This document shows positions 47,107 to 54,605 of a stretch of DNA of 64,000 nucleotides, one piece after another. Made by a program: the position numbers and the translations under genes. Source of the DNA: Pseudorhodobacter sp. MZDSW-24AT (lineage in GTDB: Bacteria > Pseudomonadota > Alphaproteobacteria > Rhodobacterales > Rhodobacteraceae); contig NZ_PGOI01000008.1 in the NCBI RefSeq assembly GCF_002794355.1, positions 434,001 to 498,000 on the forward strand, in the 5' to 3' direction. Numbering within the stretch: position 1 is the stretch's first letter; each line of letters starts with the position of its first letter. The notes beneath the pieces are model-generated. The model had not been told where the DNA came from, made no database searches, and saw nothing but the letters and a program-made list of their open reading frames with translations.

Positions 47107-47293
47107 AGGGAGCCTCCGGCTTCGGGTTGCGTTGCATCAAAGGTAGATCTGGGCCGCATGGCGCGGAATTCCAAGTTATTGCGCAGAATTCGTGCGAAAT
47201 CGCACAATGCGCCCTGCGCAGGTGCAGCGGTGCCAGCGGGGGTTGCGCGAGGCCTGCAAGGGGGTAGCATCGGCGCAGATGAAGGAGACCCGC

Positions 47294-48238
47294 ATGCAAG
47301 CCCCGATCCTGACCCTGACCCTGAACCCCGCGCTGGACATGGCGACCGAGGTTCCCGAGATCCTGCCCGGACAGAAGCTGCGCTGCACCGACCCGCATCT
47401 GGACCCGGGCGGCGGCGGGCTGAATGTCAGCCGTGCGATCAAGGCCTTGGGCGGCGATTCGCTGGCGCTGGTGGCGCTGGGCGGGCTCACGGGGGATCGG
47501 CTGGCGGGGCTGATCCGGGCCGAAGGCGTCACCTTCCTGTCGATCCTTGGCCCCGGCGAGACGCGGCAAAGCCTGACGGTGACAGAAGGGACCACGGGCA
47601 AGCAGTTCCGCTTCATGCTGCCCGGGCCGCTGTGGGGCGCGGCCGAGCGGGCGCGGGTGTTCACCCTGCTTGCGGCCACCGCGCGGCCCGGCGGCTATGG
47701 CGTGATCTCGGGCAGCCAGCCGCCGGGTGTGCCTGCCGATTTCCCGGCTGCCCTTGCCGCCAGCATGGAGGGCACGCGGGTGGTGCTTGACACCTCGGGC
47801 GCGGCGCTGACGGCGGCGGTGGACGCGCCGATCCCGGGGCTGGAGGTGCTGCGGATGGACGGCGAGGAAGGCGAGGCGCTGGCCGGGCGGCGGTTGGAGA
47901 CGCTGGCCGAGACGGCGGATTTTGCCGCCGATCTGGTGGCGCGCGGCGTGGCGCGCCGGGTGATCGTGGCGCGCGGGGCCGAAGGCAATGTGCTGGCCGA
48001 AGCGGGGCGGCGGCTGTTTTCGCCCGCGCCGCGCGTGCGGGTGGTGTCCACCGTGGGGGCAGGCGACAGCTTTGTCGCGGCCTTCGTGCTCGCGCTTGCG
48101 CGCGGGCAGGATGCGGCAGAGGCGCTGACGCTTGGCTCTGCCGCCGCCGCGGCCGCCGTCACCACCGATGCCACCCAACTGTGCCGCGCGACGGATGTGG
48201 CGCGCCTGTTGCCCGAGGCCACGGCGCGCGCGCTCTGA
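47294..48238 (+). CDS. PfkB-family hexose kinase (1-phosphofructokinase-like)
   Basis: The 314-residue sugar kinase shows TLTLNPALDMATEV at the N-terminus, PGGGGLNVSRAIKALGGDSL (substrate loop, as in FruK/PfkB), and STVGAGDSFVAAFVLALARG with the catalytic Asp near the C-terminus. The family includes fructose-1-phosphate, tagatose-6-phosphate and 6-phosphofructokinase-2; no PTS genes are adjacent to decide. ATG 47294 follows AAGGAG by 7 bases and is preferred over ATG 47279. Confidence 0.9.
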   Translation: MQAPILTLTLNPALDMATEVPEILPGQKLRCTDPHLDPGGGGLNVSRAIKALGGDSLALVALGGLTGDRLAGLIRAEGVTFLSILGPGETRQSLTVTEGTTGKQFRFMLPGPLWGAAERARVFTLLAATARPGGYGVISGSQPPGVPADFPAALAASMEGTRVVLDTSGAALTAAVDAPIPGLEVLRMDGEEGEALAGRRLETLAETADFAADLVARGVARRVIVARGAEGNVLAEAGRRLFSPAPRVRVVSTVGAGDSFVAAFVLALARGQDAAEALTLGSAAAAAAVTTDATQLCRATDVARLLPEATARAL

Positions 48239-48276
48239 TCCTGGCCTGTCCGACGCGGGCCGCGTGATCCCGGCGC

Positions 48277-49941
48277 TCAGGCCCCGCTTTGGTCGCGGAA
48301 GCGGTTGGCGATGGGATAGCGGCGGTCCAGCCAAAAGGCCTTTTGCGTGAGCCTTGTGCCCGGCGCGGATTGAAAGCGTTTGTATTCCGCGATGTAGAGC
48401 AGGTGTTCCACCTTTTTCACCGTGGCGCGGTCATGGCCTTCGGCCACCAGATCGGCCACCGAGGCCTCACGCTCGACCAGACCTTCGAGGATGGCGTCCA
48501 GAACCTCATAGGGGGGCAGGCTGTCCTGATCGGTCTGATTGGCGCGCAGCTCGGCAGAAGGCGGCTTGGTGATGATGCGTTCGGGGATCACCTCACCGCC
48601 CGGGCCCTTCATCCAAGGGCGGTGGTTTTCGTTGCGCCAGCGCGCGGTCAGGAACATGCGGGTTTTATACATGTCCTTCACAGGGTTATAGCCGCCGTTC
48701 ATGTCGCCATAGATGGTGCAATAGCCAACCGCCATTTCCGATTTGTTGCCGGTGGTCAGCAGCATTTCGCCGTATTTGTTGGAAATCGCCATCAGCATCA
48801 CGCCGCGCAGGCGGGATTGGATGTTCTCTTCGGTAATGCCTTCCTCGGTGCCAGCAAAAAGCGGCGCAAGCGTTTCCAGCACCGCCCCTTGGGCCGCGCT
48901 GATCGGCACCGTATCCAGCCGGCAGCCCAGCGCGCGGGCGCATTTCTCGGCATCCTCCAGCGAATGGGCACTGGTGAATTCGGACGGCAGCATCACGCAG
49001 CGCACATTCTCGGGGCCCAGCGCATCGGCGGCGATGGCGGCGACGATGGCGGAATCGATGCCCCCTGACAGGCCCAGAACCGCCTTCTTGAATCCGGTCT
49101 TGGCGAAGTAATCGGCCACCGACAGCACGCAAGCGCGGTAATCGGCCTCGCCGATCGGGGGGATGGCGGCCACCTCGCCCTTGTCCGCGCGCCAGCCTTG
49201 GGGCGTGCGACGGAACACAATCTGGGTGATGTGTTCGTCAAACTGCGGCAGCTGCGCCGCCAGCTGGCCGCCGGGATTCAAGACCATGGACGAGCCGTCA
49301 AACACCTGATCATCCTGCCCGCCCACCATATTGAGGTAGACCAGCGGCAGCCCGGTTTCGACGACGCGGGACACCATCAGGTTCAGCCGCAGGTTGGGCT
49401 TGCCCCGGTGATAGGGGCTGCCATTGGGCACCAAGAGGATCTCGGCCCCGGTTTCGGCCAGCGTTTCCGACACATCGGGGTGCCAGGCATCCTCGCAAAT
49501 CGGGGAGCCGATGCGGACCCCGTTGACCGTATAGGGGCCATGCACATCGGCCGGCGTAAAGAGCCGCTTTTCATCAAAGAGCGAATCGTTGGGCAGATGG
49601 TGCTTGAGCACGGTGGCGGTGATCTGTCCGGCCTGAAGGATGTAATAGGCGTTGAACAGCCGCCCCTCTTGCAGCGCAGGCCCGCCGATCGCCAGCGCAG
49701 GGCCATCGGCACAATCGGCGGCCAGCTGATGGATGGCGGCGATGGCGGCCTGCTGGAAAGCGGGTTTCAGGATCAGATCCTGAGTCTGATAGCCGGTGAT
49801 GAACATTTCCGTCAGCGCGACCAGATCGGCGCCGCTGTCCCGGCCTTGCGCCCAGGCGGCGCGGGCCTTGGCAGCATTGCCCGCCAGATCCCCCACGCTC
49901 GGGTTCAGCTGGGCAAGGGTCAGACGAAACAGATCGGCCAT
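48277..49941 (-). CDS. nadE: NAD synthetase, glutamine-dependent
   Basis: The 554-residue fusion combines an N-terminal nitrilase-type glutaminase (LTLAQLNPSVGDLAGNAAKA, nucleophile Cys in VRIGSPICEDAWHPD) with a C-terminal NAD synthetase domain. The latter has the ATP pyrophosphatase loop VLGLSGGIDSAIVAAIA, ENIQSRLRGVMLMAISNK and LLTTGNKSEMAVGYCTIYGD. It amidates nicotinic acid adenine dinucleotide to NAD. ATG 49941 follows AAAGG; an upstream ATG at 49959 adds 6 residues. Confidence 0.97.
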   Translation of the reverse strand: MADLFRLTLAQLNPSVGDLAGNAAKARAAWAQGRDSGADLVALTEMFITGYQTQDLILKPAFQQAAIAAIHQLAADCADGPALAIGGPALQEGRLFNAYYILQAGQITATVLKHHLPNDSLFDEKRLFTPADVHGPYTVNGVRIGSPICEDAWHPDVSETLAETGAEILLVPNGSPYHRGKPNLRLNLMVSRVVETGLPLVYLNMVGGQDDQVFDGSSMVLNPGGQLAAQLPQFDEHITQIVFRRTPQGWRADKGEVAAIPPIGEADYRACVLSVADYFAKTGFKKAVLGLSGGIDSAIVAAIAADALGPENVRCVMLPSEFTSAHSLEDAEKCARALGCRLDTVPISAAQGAVLETLAPLFAGTEEGITEENIQSRLRGVMLMAISNKYGEMLLTTGNKSEMAVGYCTIYGDMNGGYNPVKDMYKTRMFLTARWRNENHRPWMKGPGGEVIPERIITKPPSAELRANQTDQDSLPPYEVLDAILEGLVEREASVADLVAEGHDRATVKKVEHLLYIAEYKRFQSAPGTRLTQKAFWLDRRYPIANRFRDQSGA

Positions 49942-50223
49942 GGCGGCACCTTTATGCAAAGCGATGCGCTGGTTCTAGCAGGTTACCACGCGAGGGGAAG
50001 GGCGGCAGGCCATTGGCCCGCAGCGCGCCCCCGAAAGCCTCTCCCAAAATCGCCATGCCGCATAAGATGACGGTCCCACGCCCCTGCCGCGCCAAAGGCC
50101 GTCTTGTGCGCTGCCGCCGCGCAATGTGAAGCCGCGCGCCCCCCCGCCCGGCTTGTCAGCCAAGGGCGCCGCCGCTAGGGTCTGCCAGCGGTTGCGGCAG
50201 GGGGCCGCGATGAGGGGGACGGG

Positions 50224-51690
50224 ATGCGGCACGGAATGAAGGCGATGCTGGGGGTTCTGGTTCTGGGTCTGAGCCTTCCCCTCGGCGTGCGGGCCCAGCA
50301 GGGCGAAATCGTCACCAAGCAATATGATGACGGTTCCTTCTATGAAGGCACCTTCCTGAACGGGCGACAGCACGGCACCGGCACCTATACCCTGCCCAAT
50401 GGCTATAGCTATACCGGCGACTGGGTGGCCGGAGAAATTTTGGGCCAGGGCGTCGCGCGCTATCCCAACGGCTCGGTCTATGAAGGCCAGTTCGCGGCGG
50501 GCAAGCCCGAAGGCCGGGGCAAGATCACCTATGCCAATGGCGGCAGCTATGAAGGCGACTGGACCGGCGGCAAGATGACTGGCGCCGGGGTGGCCAGCTA
50601 TCCCGATGGCTCGGTCTACACCGGGGCCTTTGTCGACGGGCGCCACCACGGCCAAGGCGTGCAGGAGGGCCCCGGCGGCTATCGCTATGAGGGCGGCTGG
50701 GCTGACGGGCTGAAAGAGGGCAGCGGCAAGATCACCTATCCCGATGGCGCGGTCTATGAGGGCACGCTGGAGGCGGGTGAGCGGCAGGGCAAGGGCACGC
50801 TGACGATGCCCGACGGGCTGACCTATGTCGGCGACTGGTTGGCCGGGCAGATCACCGGCACCGGCCGCCTGACCCAGCCCAATGGCGATGTCTACGAAGG
50901 CGGCTTTGCCGAAGGCCAGCGGCAAGGCCAAGGCAAGACCACCTATCCCAATGGCGATGTCTTCGAAGGCGCGTTTCGCGCCGACAAGCGCAACGGCACC
51001 GGCACCTTCCGCGCCAAAGACGGCACCGTTCTCGAGGGCGACTGGGTCGACGGGCGTTTGACCGGCACCGGACGCATCCGCTTCCCGGATGGCTCGGCCT
51101 ATGAAGGCGCGGTGCGCGATGATCAGGCGCATGGACGCGGCAAGATCACCTATGCCGATGGCGCCACCTATGACGGCGAGTGGCAGGCCGGCCAGATCAC
51201 CGGCAGCGGCACCGCAACCTATGCCAATGGCGCCCGCTACACGGGCGCCTTCCGCGCGGCGCAACCGCATGGCCAAGGCAAGCTGACGCTGGCCGATGGC
51301 TACACCTATGACGGCAGTTTCACCAATGGCCAGCGCGAAGGTCAGGGGGTGGCGACCTACCCCGATGGCACCGTCTACACCGGCACCTTCGTCGCAGGCC
51401 TGCGGCAAGGCAAAGGCGAGATCACGGGCCCGGACGGCTTTCGCTACAGCGGTGACTGGTCCGCGGGCGAGATCGAGGGCACCGGCATCGCCACCTATCC
51501 CAATGGCGATGTCTACGAAGGCGCCTTCGTCAAAGGCCGCCGCGCCGGACCCGGCACACTCACCTATGCCGGTGGTGAGGTCGCGGAAGGGATCTGGGAA
51601 AACGGCATCCTGATGGCCCCTGCACGCCAGCCAGCCCCCGAAGCCGACGCCGCCCCCGAAGCGGCCGCGCCCAACGCTCCCACCCCTTGA
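50224..51690 (+). CDS. MORN-repeat protein, exported, 19 repeats
   Basis: The 488-residue protein begins with a signal peptide (MLGVLVLGLSLPLGVRAQ). About 19 consecutive 23-residue MORN units follow from near residue 35 to 471, each of the form PDGxxYEGxFxxGxxxGxGxxTY. A Pro/Ala-rich acidic tail closes it. MORN sheets bind lipids or other proteins. In bacteria most such proteins are uncharacterised, and periplasmic localisation is implied here. Units alternate between a YEGxF type and a GDWxAGxIxGTG type. GAGGGGG precedes ATG 50224; ATG 50236 is an alternative start. It is divergent from nadE. Confidence 0.9.
   Translation: MRHGMKAMLGVLVLGLSLPLGVRAQQGEIVTKQYDDGSFYEGTFLNGRQHGTGTYTLPNGYSYTGDWVAGEILGQGVARYPNGSVYEGQFAAGKPEGRGKITYANGGSYEGDWTGGKMTGAGVASYPDGSVYTGAFVDGRHHGQGVQEGPGGYRYEGGWADGLKEGSGKITYPDGAVYEGTLEAGERQGKGTLTMPDGLTYVGDWLAGQITGTGRLTQPNGDVYEGGFAEGQRQGQGKTTYPNGDVFEGAFRADKRNGTGTFRAKDGTVLEGDWVDGRLTGTGRIRFPDGSAYEGAVRDDQAHGRGKITYADGATYDGEWQAGQITGSGTATYANGARYTGAFRAAQPHGQGKLTLADGYTYDGSFTNGQREGQGVATYPDGTVYTGTFVAGLRQGKGEITGPDGFRYSGDWSAGEIEGTGIATYPNGDVYEGAFVKGRRAGPGTLTYAGGEVAEGIWENGILMAPARQPAPEADAAPEAAAPNAPTP
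50326..51636 (+). repeat. 69-bp coding tandem repeat array (MORN units)
   Basis: Nineteen diverged 69-bp units encode the MORN repeats. The period is exact, with no indel between units from the second onward. Confidence 0.85.
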
Positions 51691-51730
51691 GGCCGTCCTG
51701 CCGCCGTCCCGCGCAAGACAAAGCGCGCAA

Positions 51731-51754
51731 GATGAGTATTTGGAAAAGGTGCAA
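51731..51754 (+). repeat. Directional GAGTATTT repeat, copy 3
   Basis: GATGAGTATTTGGAAAAGGT then GCAA, 40 bp past the MORN gene stop and in the same orientation. It forms an inverted pair with copy 4 over an 11-base loop. Confidence 0.85.
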
Positions 51755-51765
51755 ATCCTCAGGCC

Positions 51766-51794
51766 TTGCACCTTTCTGAAATACTCCCGCGCGG
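51766..51794 (-). repeat. Directional GAGTATTT repeat, copy 4
   Basis: The minus-strand copy GGGAGTATTTCAGAAAGGTG then CAA lies 118 bp downstream of the photolyase stop in the same orientation. With copy 3 it makes a 21-bp near-perfect stem between the two convergent genes. Confidence 0.85.
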
Positions 51795-51864
51795 AGCGCC
51801 TGCCCCCGCACCGCGCGCGCCGCAAGGAAAAGCCAAGGCAGCGCGGCGGGCCATCCGTGGCAAC

Positions 51865-51899
51865 GCCGCCAGAGGGGGCTCGATGCCCCCTCTGGCGGC
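51865..51899 (-). terminator. 15-bp hairpin with ATCGA loop after the photolyase gene
   Basis: The perfect stem (GCCGCCAGAGGGGGC on the plus strand) has loop TCGAT and lies 14 bp downstream of the photolyase stop, flanked by CGTGGCAAC. A second hairpin at 54319-54353 has the same loop and flank, with three compensated base-pair differences. Confidence 0.8.
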
Positions 51900-51912
51900 C
51901 CTTGGCCCAAGG

Positions 51913-53442
51913 TCAGACCGTCTTGCCCGCGTCCAGTCGCGCAAGAAAGGCCTCGGCCTCAGCCAAAGTCGCCGCCTTGCGCGAACCGTCCATCTTGTCC
52001 CAGGTGCGATACATCTGCGCCATCCGCGGGTTGCCCGCAAAGCGCGCGCGGTGGCGCAAGAGAAAATCCCAGTAGAGCAGGTTGAACGGGCAAGCCCCCT
52101 CCCCTGTCTTTTGCGCCACCTTGTAGCGACAGCCGCCACAGTAATCCGATTGCCGATCGATATAGGCGCCCGAGGCAGCGTAAGGTTTCGACCCCAACAC
52201 CCCGCCATCGGCAAACTGGCTCATGCCGATGGTGTTCGGCGCCTCGACCCATTCGAACGCATCCACGTAAACCGACAGATACCATTCGTGCAAAGCCTGC
52301 GGGCTGATCCCCGCCAGCAGTGCGAAATTCCCGGTGACCATCAGCCGCTGGATGTGATGTGCATAGGCCAGATCCCGGGTCTGCCCCACGGCATGCGAGA
52401 GACAAGCCATATCGGTTTTCGCGCCCCAATACAGCGCCGGCAAGGCCCGCCCGGCCTCCAGCGCGTTCTGATCGGCATAGCCCGGCCCATGCCGCATATA
52501 GATGCCGCGCACGAATTCACGCCAGCCGATGATCTGACGGATGAACCCCTCAACCGCGTTCAGCGGCGCCTTGCCCGCGGCATAAGCCTCTGCCGCCGCC
52601 TCACAGACCTCCATCGGCGCCAGCAGGCCGATGTTCAGATAAGGGGACAGCAGGGAATGGCTCAGCGTGGGGTCGGCCGCCAGCATCGCATCCTGTTCGT
52701 CGCCAAAGCGCGGCAGCGCCTGTGCGATGAACCACGCCAAAGCGTCAAGCGCCTGCCCGCGCGTCACCGCCCATCCAAAAGGCTCCAGCCGCCCGAAATG
52801 CGCGCCGAACCGCGCCGCCACCAGCGCCAGCACCTCTTGCGTCACCGCATCGGGCGCAAAGCGCGGCGGGCGCGGGCGAAACAGATCCGCCTTCGCCGCC
52901 TTGCGGTTGTCGTGGTCAAAGTTCCACTGCCCGCCCACCGGCTGATCGCCCTCCATCAAAAGCCCGGTCTTGCGCCGCATCTCGCGGTAGAACCACTCCA
53001 TCCGCAGTTGCTTGCGCCCCTCGACCCAAGCGGCGAACTCGGGCTCCGAACATAAGAAGCGGTCATCGGGCAGCACGCGCAGCGTGAGCGGCACCTCCTC
53101 CAGCGCCGTGATCAGCCGCCATTCGCCCGCGCGCGTTGCCAGCACCTCGCGCGCGCCGAACTCCGCCGCCCGCCGCACCAACTCGCCGCCGATGCTGTGG
53201 CTGTTCTCAGGATCGTCCAGCCGCGTGTAAGCCACCTGCCACCCCGCCGCCCGCAGCTCTTGCGCAAAATGGCGCATCGCCGACAGGATCAGCGCGATCT
53301 TCTGCGGATGATGCGGCACATAGCGGCCTTCGGCTTCCACCTCGGCCATCACCACCACATCGCGGGCCGGATCTGCCGCCCGCAGGGCGCTGAGCCCGAG
53401 GCTCAGCTGATCCCCCAGAACCAGAACCAGCCGCGTCACCAT
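51913..53442 (-). CDS. Iron-sulfur cryptochrome/photolyase (FeS-BCP, CryB/PhrB type)
   Basis: The 509-residue flavoprotein belongs to the FeS bacterial cryptochromes and photolyases, such as (6-4) photolyase PhrB and CryB. The N-terminus VLVLGDQLSLGLSALR and the block GGQWNFDHDNRK near 170-181 are typical. The four cluster cysteines fall at 347, 435, 438 and 451 (DMACLSH, YCGGC, ACPFN). This is the same spacing as the known [4Fe-4S] ligands of Agrobacterium PhrB (350, 438, 441, 454). Whether it repairs DNA or signals light cannot be decided. Its start overlaps the end of the upstream SDR gene by 7 bp. Confidence 0.95.
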   Translation of the reverse strand: MVTRLVLVLGDQLSLGLSALRAADPARDVVVMAEVEAEGRYVPHHPQKIALILSAMRHFAQELRAAGWQVAYTRLDDPENSHSIGGELVRRAAEFGAREVLATRAGEWRLITALEEVPLTLRVLPDDRFLCSEPEFAAWVEGRKQLRMEWFYREMRRKTGLLMEGDQPVGGQWNFDHDNRKAAKADLFRPRPPRFAPDAVTQEVLALVAARFGAHFGRLEPFGWAVTRGQALDALAWFIAQALPRFGDEQDAMLAADPTLSHSLLSPYLNIGLLAPMEVCEAAAEAYAAGKAPLNAVEGFIRQIIGWREFVRGIYMRHGPGYADQNALEAGRALPALYWGAKTDMACLSHAVGQTRDLAYAHHIQRLMVTGNFALLAGISPQALHEWYLSVYVDAFEWVEAPNTIGMSQFADGGVLGSKPYAASGAYIDRQSDYCGGCRYKVAQKTGEGACPFNLLYWDFLLRHRARFAGNPRMAQMYRTWDKMDGSRKAATLAEAEAFLARLDAGKTV

Positions 53443-54098
53443 GGGATGGCCTTGCCTTGCCAGTCAAAAAACCCGCCGCTCTCCGCAGGCCCCAACCCGT
53501 CCAGCACCGACAGCAGATGCCCAGCTGCCGCCTCCGGCGTCACCGTCGGATGCCCGCCCGCATATTTGCGGGTCAGCGCTGTTTCCACCGTGCCGGGATG
53601 CAGACAGACCACCACCGCCTGCGGATGGCTGCGCGCGACCTCGATGGCCGCAGTGTGCATCAGCTGATTCAGCGCCGCCTTGGCCGCGCGGTAGCCGTGC
53701 CAGCCCCCCAGGCGGTTGTCGCCGATGCTGCCCACCCGTGCCGACAGCGCGGCAAAGGCCGTGGGGCGGTCGCGCGGCATCAGCCGGAGCGCGTGTTTCA
53801 GCACCAAGGCAGGTCCGATGGCATTCAGCGCGAATTGCGCCGCCATCGCCGCCGGGTCCAAGGCCCGCAGCGCTTTTTCGGGCGGCACCCCGTTCAGCTC
53901 GAGTGCGCCGGTGGCGACCCAGATCCGGTCATACCCCCCCTCCAGCCCGCCCAAAAGCCGCGAGACAATGGCCTCATCCGTCAGATCAAGCCCGTCCGCG
54001 CGGCGCGAGAGCCGCGTCACTTGGGCCCCGTCGGCCTCCAGCCGCAAGGCCAGCGCCTGTCCGATCCCGCCCGAAGCGCCCACCACCAATGCCCGCAC
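53436..54098 (-). CDS. Short-chain dehydrogenase/reductase
   Basis: The 220-residue protein starts at GTG 54098 (VRALVVGASGGIGQALALRL, a Rossmann GxxxGIG loop), preceded by AGGGGG. Catalytic elements are the Ser in AFAALSARVGS, YRAAKAALNQ (YxxxK) and the PGTVETALTRKYAG loop. The family resembles the C-factor-like SDRs that are often found beside photolyase or ubiquinone-like genes. The substrate is unknown. It overlaps the photolyase by 7 bp, so the pair is one operon. Confidence 0.88.
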   Translation of the reverse strand: MRALVVGASGGIGQALALRLEADGAQVTRLSRRADGLDLTDEAIVSRLLGGLEGGYDRIWVATGALELNGVPPEKALRALDPAAMAAQFALNAIGPALVLKHALRLMPRDRPTAFAALSARVGSIGDNRLGGWHGYRAAKAALNQLMHTAAIEVARSHPQAVVVCLHPGTVETALTRKYAGGHPTVTPEAAAGHLLSVLDGLGPAESGGFFDWQGKAIPW

Positions 54099-54220
54099 CT
54101 CAGCCCCCTTTGCCCGTCTGCTGCGCCGCTCAGCTAGGGCGATGGCCTCGGCAATCAACACCCGCCCAGGCCCGCCCCCGCCCCTTCTCCCCATGCTTCC
54201 ACCCGTGCGCCACCCGCATG

Positions 54221-54250
54221 CTTGCAGCTTTCCCAAATACTCCCGCCGGA
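54221..54250 (-). repeat. Directional GAGTATTT repeat, copy 5
   Basis: The minus-strand variant GGGAGTATTTGGGAAAGCTG then CAAG lies 123 bp upstream of the SDR start. It is the only copy not placed behind a stop codon on its own strand. Confidence 0.8.
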
Positions 54251-54318
54251 GGCTCCGCCGCCGCCGCAGGCGCTGTCTCGGACAATTCTGCCGCGCCGCC
54301 CGAGCCGCCCGTGGCAAC

Positions 54319-54353
54319 GCCGTCGCAGGGGGCTCGATGCCCCCTGCGACGGC
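54319..54353 (-). repeat. 15-bp hairpin with ATCGA loop, second copy
   Basis: GCCGTCGCAGGGGGC and its exact complement enclose TCGAT on the plus strand. Compared with 51865-51899 the stem differs at positions 5, 7 and 8, each change matched on the opposite arm. It is flanked by CGTGGCAAC as well. Confidence 0.8.
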
Positions 54354-54440
54354 CCCATGGCGCAGGTTCAGATCCTGCGCGGGGCGGCAAGGCCATTTCC
54401 CCCCTTTACATTCGCGCCCCCGTGGATAATCGTCGCCGGC

Positions 54441-54527
54441 ATGACACGGGACACACATATCGCTTGCTGCAACGGGGCCGCTGCCCTGTCGGCCACCCGT
54501 GGTCTGCTTCTCCTTAGCTGCCTCTGA
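54441..54527 (+). CDS. leuL: Leucine-rich leader peptide before leuA (putative attenuator)
   Basis: A 28-codon frame starts at ATG 54441 and ends at TGA 54525-54527, 78 bp before leuA. It encodes MTRDTHIACCNG, then AAALSATRG, then four consecutive Leu codons (CTG CTT CTC CTT), Ser, Cys and a final Leu. Six of 28 residues are Leu, four in a row, as in amino-acid-biosynthetic attenuator peptides. Competing hairpins follow immediately. No ribosome site is obvious, and no T-run terminator is seen. Function is therefore inferred from the Leu run and the position. Confidence 0.7.
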   Translation: MTRDTHIACCNGAAALSATRGLLLLSCL

Positions 54528-54568
54528 GCGTGCCCTTGGGCGCGACCGCTCGGAGGTGAACAGCGCCC
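54526..54568 (+). promoter_or_regulatory. Alternative hairpins of the leuA leader
   Basis: GAGCG (54526-54530) can pair with CGCTC (54547-54551) around an inner GCCC-TT-GGGC stem. Alternatively GGGCGC (54538-54543) pairs with GCGCCC (54563-54568). The two exclude each other and lie directly behind the Leu-codon run of the leader peptide. Confidence 0.45.
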
Positions 54569-54605
54569 AGACAGGACAAGCACAGACAGATCAAGGAACA
54601 GACCC

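Larger units (their letters stand above)
54099..54440. other. Intergenic region with composite repeat, no gene
   Basis: These 342 bases hold repeat copy 5 (54221-54250), the hairpin 54319-54353 and an inverted repeat GCGCAGG/CCTGCGC near 54363-54384. Open frames crossing it are unconserved and arise from the repeats. No minus-strand gene ends here, although the elements are arranged as if one did. Confidence 0.65.

Noticed and set aside
50326-51636. Regular 69-bp repeats suggestive of a CRISPR or satellite array
   Set aside because: The repeats are in frame, diverged and encode MORN units; there are no unique spacers.
54130-54440. Several short open frames around the composite repeat (containing GGIEPP-like peptides)
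   Set aside because: They arise from the hairpin and GAGTATTT repeats and recur at 51.8 kb for the same reason; they are not genes.
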